Shown here piece after piece: positions 34,739-39,509 of a stretch of DNA of 39,509 nt. Position numbers and translations under genes: made by a program. The stretch spans positions 1 to 39,509 of the forward strand of contig JAFTCA010000034.1 of NCBI GenBank assembly GCA_017454945.1. Reading direction: 5' to 3'. Origin of the DNA: Bacteroidales bacterium. GTDB lineage: Bacteria; Bacteroidota; Bacteroidia; Bacteroidales; WCHB1-69. The notes beneath the pieces were generated by a model that saw nothing but the letters and a program-made list of their open reading frames with translations, did not search any database and had not been told where the DNA came from. Each line of letters opens with the position of its first letter. Position 1 is the first letter of the stretch.

Positions 34739-36115
34739 TTAATTTTCAGCAAAAAGCTGATGATACATATCTTTCACCTCTGCAATCGGACATATCTTTA
34801 TATTGTAGCCTTTCGTATCCAGTCCTTTCAAGTTGTACTTTGAGAGGAAAATGCGCTTAAAGCCCAGTTTGTCGGCCTCAGCGATGCGCTGCTCGATGCG
34901 AGTCACAGGACGGATTTCGCCATTGAGACCCATCTCGCCTGCAAAGCAAGTCTTGGCATCGATGGGAATATCGAGCGCCGACGAGAGGACGGAAGCTACG
35001 ATTGAGAGGTTGATGGCGGGGTCATCGACATAGATGCCACCGGCCATGTTGATAAAGACATCCTTAGCGCCCAAGCGGAACTGGCAGCGCTTCTCGAGCA
35101 CGGCGAGTAGCATGTTGAGCCGCCGCAAGTCGAAGCCGATGGCCGAGCGCTGTGGGGTACCATAGACGGCCGAGCTCACCAGGGCTTGCGCCTCAATCAT
35201 CATGGGGCGATTGCCCTCCAAGATGGCGGCGATGGCGCTGCCGCTATATTGGTCATCATGCTGGGAGATAAGTATTTCGGAAGGGTTCAGCACTTCGTGC
35301 AGACCGCTATTATTCATCTCAAAGATGCCCAGTTCGGAGGTAGAGCCGAAGCGGTTTTTCACGCAACGCACAATACGGTAGCCGTAGTGGCGGTCGCCTT
35401 CAAATTGGATGACCGTATCGACGATGTGTTCCAAGATTTTCGGACCAGCCAGGGTGCCGTCTTTGGTAATGTGACCGATAAGAAAGACGGGAACGGCCGA
35501 GGTTTTGGCGAAATGCTGGAACTCGGCGGCGCACTCTTTGATTTGCGATATGGAGCCGGCGGCGGAATCAAGCAGATTGCTCTGCAGCGTTTGGATTGAA
35601 TCGACAATCACCATGTCGGGCTTCAGGACTTCAATATGTTTGAAAATCTCCTGCGTTACCGTTTCGGTTAAAATATAACAATGTTGTATTTCGGTTCCTG
35701 GCGAGAGTCGCTCCGCTCTCATCTTCAGCTGCGTATCGCTCTCTTCTCCAGAAATATACAAAATTTTCTTATTATTAATTGACAAAGCCATTTGCAGCAA
35801 TAAGGTTGACTTGCCAATGCCAGGTTCGCCACCCAAGAGGATGATAGAGCCCGCCACGATGCCGCCACCCAGCACATTGTCCAATTCGGCAAAGCCGGAA
35901 TGAATGCGCGGCAATTCAAGCAGCGATATCTCGCTGACAGGCTTCGGGGCGCTTTTCATCGCCATCACAGGCGATTTGCCTTTCGACGACTCCTCCCTCT
36001 GCACGATTTCCTCTTCAAAGGTATTCCATTCTCCACACGACGGGCAGCGGCCCATCCACTGGGACGACTGCGCACCGCAATTCTTGCAAAAAAACTGTGA
36101 TTTTGGTTTTGCCAT
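34739..36115 (-). CDS. radA: DNA repair protein RadA
   Basis: RecA-like branch-migration helicase that extends recombination intermediates. 458 residues in the normal order: N-terminal zinc finger (Cys10, Cys13, Cys24, Cys27), RecA-type ATPase with Walker A GGEPGIGKST (95-104), ISGEES (120-125) and Walker B MVIVDSIQT, the RadA signature KNRFG (252-256), and a C-terminal Lon-like domain (AIGFDLRRLNMLLAVLEKRC, GGIYVDDPAINL, CFAGEMGLNGEIRPV). The start at 36115 gives MAKPKSQFFCKNCG, the family start. A palindromic repeat lies 24 bases upstream. CPBP follows. Confidence 0.98.
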   Translation of the reverse strand: MAKPKSQFFCKNCGAQSSQWMGRCPSCGEWNTFEEEIVQREESSKGKSPVMAMKSAPKPVSEISLLELPRIHSGFAELDNVLGGGIVAGSIILLGGEPGIGKSTLLLQMALSINNKKILYISGEESDTQLKMRAERLSPGTEIQHCYILTETVTQEIFKHIEVLKPDMVIVDSIQTLQSNLLDSAAGSISQIKECAAEFQHFAKTSAVPVFLIGHITKDGTLAGPKILEHIVDTVIQFEGDRHYGYRIVRCVKNRFGSTSELGIFEMNNSGLHEVLNPSEILISQHDDQYSGSAIAAILEGNRPMMIEAQALVSSAVYGTPQRSAIGFDLRRLNMLLAVLEKRCQFRLGAKDVFINMAGGIYVDDPAINLSIVASVLSSALDIPIDAKTCFAGEMGLNGEIRPVTRIEQRIAEADKLGFKRIFLSKYNLKGLDTKGYNIKICPIAEVKDMYHQLFAEN

Positions 36116-36129
36116 GGTGTTGTTTTTGG

Positions 36130-36172
36130 TTTATTTGGCGGACACACGCATGCGTCCCTACAATTTATTTGG
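36130..36172. mobile_element. Small palindromic insert with 9-bp direct repeats
   Basis: A 25-base segment (36139-36163), with the palindromic core ACGCATGCGT and GGAC/GTCC on its shoulders, is bracketed by two perfect copies of TTTATTTGG (36130-36138 and 36164-36172). The direct repeats look like a target-site duplication of a REP-like element. It lies between the HAD-FolC gene and radA. Confidence 0.5.
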
Positions 36173-36190
36173 GCAAATCATCATTCACCC

Positions 36191-38134
36191 CTACTCTTCC
36201 ATCCATTCCCCTACCACGAAATTGCTACCGCCGATATAAATCATATCGTCGGGACCAGCATCGGCCAGGGCTGCCAGATATGCCGCTTTCACTGTCGGAT
36301 AGGCATGAGCCTGCAGATGGTTTTTCGTGAACATCGGCAGCATCTCTTCCGAAGGAAGTGCACGATTGATATTGGCTTGACAAAGATAATAAAAAGCTTT
36401 TTCAGGAAGAAGGTGAATAATGCTTTCCACATCTTTGTCGTTGGCGAAGCCGATAACCACGCGCAACTGCTGGCAATCCTGCTTACGCAACTGGGCTGCA
36501 TTCTCTATCCAACCGCCCACATTATGCCCCGTATCACACACTGTATAAGGATGTTGTGACACAACCTGCCAACGACCCAACAGATGAGTATTGGGAAGGA
36601 GATGTTCGATAGCCCGTCGCAACGTATCATCGAGGGGGCAGTGCAGAGCAGAGAGGGCCGCGATGAAGGTCGCCACATTTTTCAACTGATAATCGCCCAT
36701 CAACGGCATTTGCACATTGGACAATATAACAGCATTATCTTTCTCTATATCAATACATTTAACTTCTTTGGTTTCAGATTGCACACTCACTTTCACCTCA
36801 TCGGCAGTAAAAAGCGGAGCGTGACGATGCGTTGCCACTTCTTGGAATACGGGCATGGTTTCTTCGTTATACTCGCCAATCACAACGGGCACACCAGGTT
36901 TGATGATGCCTGCCTTCTCGAAGGCGATTTTTGCCAAAGTGTTGCCCAGTAAAGCCGTGTGTTCCAAGGATATGTTGGTAATCACCGAGAGTTCGGGAGT
37001 GATGACATTGGTTGCATCCAGGCGTCCGCCGAGCCCCACCTCGATGATGGCGATATCCACTTTTTCAGACGCAAAGTAGTCGAACGCCATGGCGGTGGTC
37101 ATCTCGAAGAACGATGGCTCGATTTGTTCAAACTGTTGCCAATGGCGCGTAAAGAAGTCAACCACAGCCTTTTTCGTCATCATTTGGCCATTAATCTTAA
37201 TGCGCTCACGGAAATCGACCAGATGAGGCGAGGTATAGAGACCTGTCTTATAGCCAAGTTCCTGAAAATAAGACGATAACAGGTGCGTCACAGACCCTTT
37301 GCCATTGGTGCCCGCCACATGAATAGCCCGCAGTTTCTTTTCAGGATGATCCAAGATATCCATCAGTGTCTCAATATTTTCCAAGCCTTCTTTATAGGCA
37401 GCGGTGCCAATCTTGTGATACATGGGAAGGCATTGGAAGATATGTTCCGTTATTTCATCATAGCGATTGAGAAGATCCATAACGGACAACAACTCTTCGG
37501 GCTTTTCAATAATATACTGAGCACCTGACTGTTCCAACTCTTTTCTATCGCGGAAGCCCCATAAAACGCCGACAGAAGTCACGCGGGCATTGGCGGCAGT
37601 TTGCATATCCACTGAAGTGTCGCCCACATAAAGCACTTCTGAACGTTTAGCCTTGCAGACCGCCATAATGTCGTTCACAATGGCAGCATCTGGCTTTATG
37701 GGTATACCTTCACGCTGTCCGAGGGCGGCAGCAAAATGGATTTCGGGAAAATAGTGTTCCATCAGCGGCTGCATGGCCGAGTGTACCTTGTTGGAAGCCA
37801 CGGCTATCTGTACTCCCTTCTTCTGCAATGTTTTCATCAATTGCGTCATGCCGGGATAAACGGAAGTTTTATCAGCTTTATGCAGATTATAGTAGGGAAT
37901 AAACTCATTCAGCATAGTTTGGATAGTGGTTGCAGTGCGATGCTCAGCGGGCAGAGCGCGCTCCACTAACTTGGCGATGCCATTGCCGACAAAATAGCGA
38001 TACGCATCCAGCGGGTGTGTAGGAAATCCGTGTTGAGCCAATATATGATTGGTGCTATCAGCCAAATCGTCGAGCGTATTCAGTAGCGTGCCATCCAGAT
38101 CAAAAACAACAACTTTTATCATCTTCAATATCAA
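36191..38134 (-). CDS. folC: HAD phosphatase (Gph-like) fused to folylpolyglutamate/dihydrofolate synthase (FolC)
   Basis: One uninterrupted frame of 647 residues with two enzyme domains. Residues about 6-220 are a HAD phosphatase of the phosphoglycolate type with all four motifs: DLDGTLLNT (12-20), VASNK (112-116), Lys147 in PIKPDAA, and VGDTSVDMQTAANA (170-183). From about 224 a complete FolC follows: CLPMYHKIGTAAYKEGLENI (235-254), P-loop HVAGTNGKGSVTH (272-284), GLYTSPHLVDFRERI, EVGLGGRLDATNVI and a C-terminal Mur-ligase-type domain with CDTGHNVGG. FolC adds glutamate to dihydropteroate and folates. No stop separates the parts; an internal ATG at 37480 (MDLLNRYDEITEHIF) could also give FolC alone. 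M1 and M5 are alternative starts. Confidence 0.94.
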   Translation of the reverse strand: MILKMIKVVVFDLDGTLLNTLDDLADSTNHILAQHGFPTHPLDAYRYFVGNGIAKLVERALPAEHRTATTIQTMLNEFIPYYNLHKADKTSVYPGMTQLMKTLQKKGVQIAVASNKVHSAMQPLMEHYFPEIHFAAALGQREGIPIKPDAAIVNDIMAVCKAKRSEVLYVGDTSVDMQTAANARVTSVGVLWGFRDRKELEQSGAQYIIEKPEELLSVMDLLNRYDEITEHIFQCLPMYHKIGTAAYKEGLENIETLMDILDHPEKKLRAIHVAGTNGKGSVTHLLSSYFQELGYKTGLYTSPHLVDFRERIKINGQMMTKKAVVDFFTRHWQQFEQIEPSFFEMTTAMAFDYFASEKVDIAIIEVGLGGRLDATNVITPELSVITNISLEHTALLGNTLAKIAFEKAGIIKPGVPVVIGEYNEETMPVFQEVATHRHAPLFTADEVKVSVQSETKEVKCIDIEKDNAVILSNVQMPLMGDYQLKNVATFIAALSALHCPLDDTLRRAIEHLLPNTHLLGRWQVVSQHPYTVCDTGHNVGGWIENAAQLRKQDCQQLRVVIGFANDKDVESIIHLLPEKAFYYLCQANINRALPSEEMLPMFTKNHLQAHAYPTVKAAYLAALADAGPDDMIYIGGSNFVVGEWMEE

Positions 38135-38163
38135 AATATCACATTACAAACCATATAGCAAAT

Positions 38164-38193
38164 TGTAGGTGCGTAGCGCGCTACGCACCTACA
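38164..38193. repeat. 30-bp perfect palindrome
   Basis: TGTAGGTGCGTAGCG followed by its exact reverse complement, between the M16 gene (stop 38201) and the HAD-FolC gene (start 38134). It can form a 13-15 bp hairpin in RNA, but no T-run follows, so it is not a standard terminator. Its edge (TTGTAGG) is shared with the element near 36163. Confidence 0.8.
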
Positions 38194-38200
38194 CGTATCG

Positions 38201-39448
38201 TTATCTCTCATTTTCAGGAACATAAAAGAGCGTGTTCGACTTCTCTTCCGTCAGCAGACCATGCATCATCTCTTGCATTTGCCTGGAAGTCACGGCAAAA
38301 TAATGTTTCTTCTCATCATCAAAATCCTCGGCGCGACTGATAGCCTCGGCCACAGCCAACGACGTTGAGCGATCTTCCAGTTTTATTTCATTCGTCAGCA
38401 AAATGGATTCCACTTTATTCTTCACCCTTTGCAAATCGTGCTCCAAAGAATCGGGAAAAGCAAAGTCGCACAGAAACCTATTCAACTGTGCATCAGCATC
38501 TTCTATGGCAACACCTTCGGCTGGGCGGCCCGTAATCACTAGCATTCCTTCGTCGAAAGTAGCCGACACTGACGCTGAGATATCGGTAAACATTTTATGC
38601 TTAACCACCAAATTCTGATACAGATACGAATTCTTGCCATCGCCCAGCAGGTCGGTCAGCAGGTCGCAAGTGTAGAAATCGGGATGATGGCGGCGGCACA
38701 TGCGCCACGATTTAAGCAACAGGCTATAGGGCACTTTCCCTGGCCATGTCAGCTGGCGGGCGGCAGTTTGTGGAGGTTCTTGAGGGTAGGCACGTTCGAT
38801 GGAAGGGCCAGCGGGGATACCGCCGAACCACTTTTCAGCCAGCGCGATGCACTCGTCGAAGTGCACATTGCCCGCAATGACCAATATCGCATTGTTGGGC
38901 CGATAATAGCGGAAAAAGAACGACTTCATGTCGTCCATCGTAATCTTTTCCACATGCTCGATACACTTGCCGATGGGAGTCCATGCGTAGGGATGGCGCT
39001 GGTAAGTCAGTTCGCTCAACTTCATCCACGCGTCGCCAAAGGGGCGGTTGATACACACCTCCTTGAATTCCTCAATCACCACATTACGCTGTATTTCAAG
39101 TTGTTCAGCATCAAAAGCCAATTCCAGCATGCGATCCGACTCCAGCCAAAGCAATGTTTCCAAATTATTGGCAGGTAGAACTGCATAGTAGTGGGTAATA
39201 TCTTGTGAAGTGTAGGCGTTATTGATAGCCCCCACACTTTGCAGCGGCCGGTCATAATCGGCGATGTGCTTAGAGCCGCAAAACATGTAGTGCTCAAACA
39301 GATGCGCAATGCCCGTCAGGTCGGGGCTTTCATCGCGCGAGCCCACTTTATAGACAATATTGCAAGCCGCCATGGGGGTCGTATGATCCTCATGCACCAG
39401 CAGGGTGAGGCCATTAGCAAGAATATGTCGTTGGAAGTTGAGAGACAT
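38201..39448 (-). CDS. M16-family zinc peptidase (pitrilysin/PqqL type)
   Basis: Zinc metallopeptidase of 415 residues with two homologous halves. The inverted zinc motif is HLFEH (49-53), with a distal Glu about 77 residues later (Glu130 in VVIEEFKE) as third ligand. Other family signatures: GSRDESPDLTGIAHL, GAINNAYTSQDITHYYAVLP, PIGKCIEHVEKITMDDMKSF, FFFRYYRPNNAILVIAGNV. The second half (from about 220) lacks the zinc motif, as usual. No signal peptide is seen (MSLNFQRHILANGLTLLV), which fits a cytosolic processing peptidase. A catalytically incomplete M16 partner, common beside such genes, might lie upstream beyond the window edge. Confidence 0.94.
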   Translation of the reverse strand: MSLNFQRHILANGLTLLVHEDHTTPMAACNIVYKVGSRDESPDLTGIAHLFEHYMFCGSKHIADYDRPLQSVGAINNAYTSQDITHYYAVLPANNLETLLWLESDRMLELAFDAEQLEIQRNVVIEEFKEVCINRPFGDAWMKLSELTYQRHPYAWTPIGKCIEHVEKITMDDMKSFFFRYYRPNNAILVIAGNVHFDECIALAEKWFGGIPAGPSIERAYPQEPPQTAARQLTWPGKVPYSLLLKSWRMCRRHHPDFYTCDLLTDLLGDGKNSYLYQNLVVKHKMFTDISASVSATFDEGMLVITGRPAEGVAIEDADAQLNRFLCDFAFPDSLEHDLQRVKNKVESILLTNEIKLEDRSTSLAVAEAISRAEDFDDEKKHYFAVTSRQMQEMMHGLLTEEKSNTLFYVPENER

Positions 39449-39457
39449 GTAGGGATT

Positions 39458-39509
39458 AAAGTGAAAAGTGAAAACTGAAATCTGAAAACTGAAAACTGAA
39501 AAGTGAGAA
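39458..39509. repeat. Short tandem repeat upstream of the M16 gene
   Basis: Degenerate copies of ACTGAAAA/AGTGAAAA run to the window end. A typical low-complexity intergenic tract; it may continue beyond the window. No promoter box is visible in it. Confidence 0.65.

Overview
The window looks like a chromosomal core segment from a member of the Bacteroidales (phylum Bacteroidota), probably an uncultured gut or rumen lineage. The evidence is the recurring TAnnTTTGC -7 promoter box of this phylum (about a dozen copies at plausible distances from starts), a FISUMP (Fibrobacter succinogenes major paralogous) domain protein, GSCFA, DUF4296 and DUF2851 proteins, a TamL-type Omp85 lipoprotein, an SDR-type fructuronate reductase and an archaeal/eukaryal-type prolyl-tRNA synthetase. 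I see no rRNA, tRNA, CRISPR array, phage or insertion sequence. Gene density is high and no gap exceeds 300 bases.

Layout. 1-1.4 kb: 3' part of a FISUMP surface protein, then two back-to-back terminators. 1.4-5.7 kb: ahcY (-) diverges from xseB (+), followed by a nadB-GSCFA pair (-). 5.7-10.1 kb: plus-strand run of a hexuronate-type MFS transporter, SDR fructuronate reductase, ispH, ispD and a DUF4296 lipoprotein. 10.1-13.7 kb: DUF2851, rpoN (sigma-54), tcdA. 13.7-14.1 kb: an S4-domain RNA-binding protein (-). 14.2-19.0 kb: a tight unit of M49 metallopeptidase lipoprotein, a compact aroC and a DPP IV serine peptidase, closed by a strong hairpin. 19.1-21.5 kb: pyrC-xseA (-). 21.6-26.2 kb: lolA, tamL and a RecD-like helicase. 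26.2-29.6 kb: a FadL-like outer-membrane protein and a low-complexity lipoprotein (-). 29.6-33.8 kb: proS, mazG, a Xer recombinase, hpf and an Sfp-type phosphopantetheinyl transferase. 33.8-39.4 kb (-): M16 peptidase, HAD-FolC fusion, radA, CPBP protease.

Functional themes are housekeeping: the methyl cycle, NAD, pyrimidine, chorismate, folate and isoprenoid synthesis, hexuronate use, envelope biogenesis (LolA, TamL, FadL-like) and dipeptide-releasing proteolysis. The main items to look at again are: a single-ORF fusion of a phosphoglycolate-type HAD phosphatase to FolC, possibly relevant to the poorly assigned dihydroneopterin monophosphate phosphatase step; an M49-family lipoprotein with HExxH instead of the usual HExxxH; a chorismate synthase about 35 residues shorter in the middle with altered signatures; a lipoprotein made of Tyr/Trp/Gly-rich and Ser-repeat blocks; and small palindromic elements between minus-strand genes, one flanked by a perfect 9-bp direct repeat like a target-site duplication.
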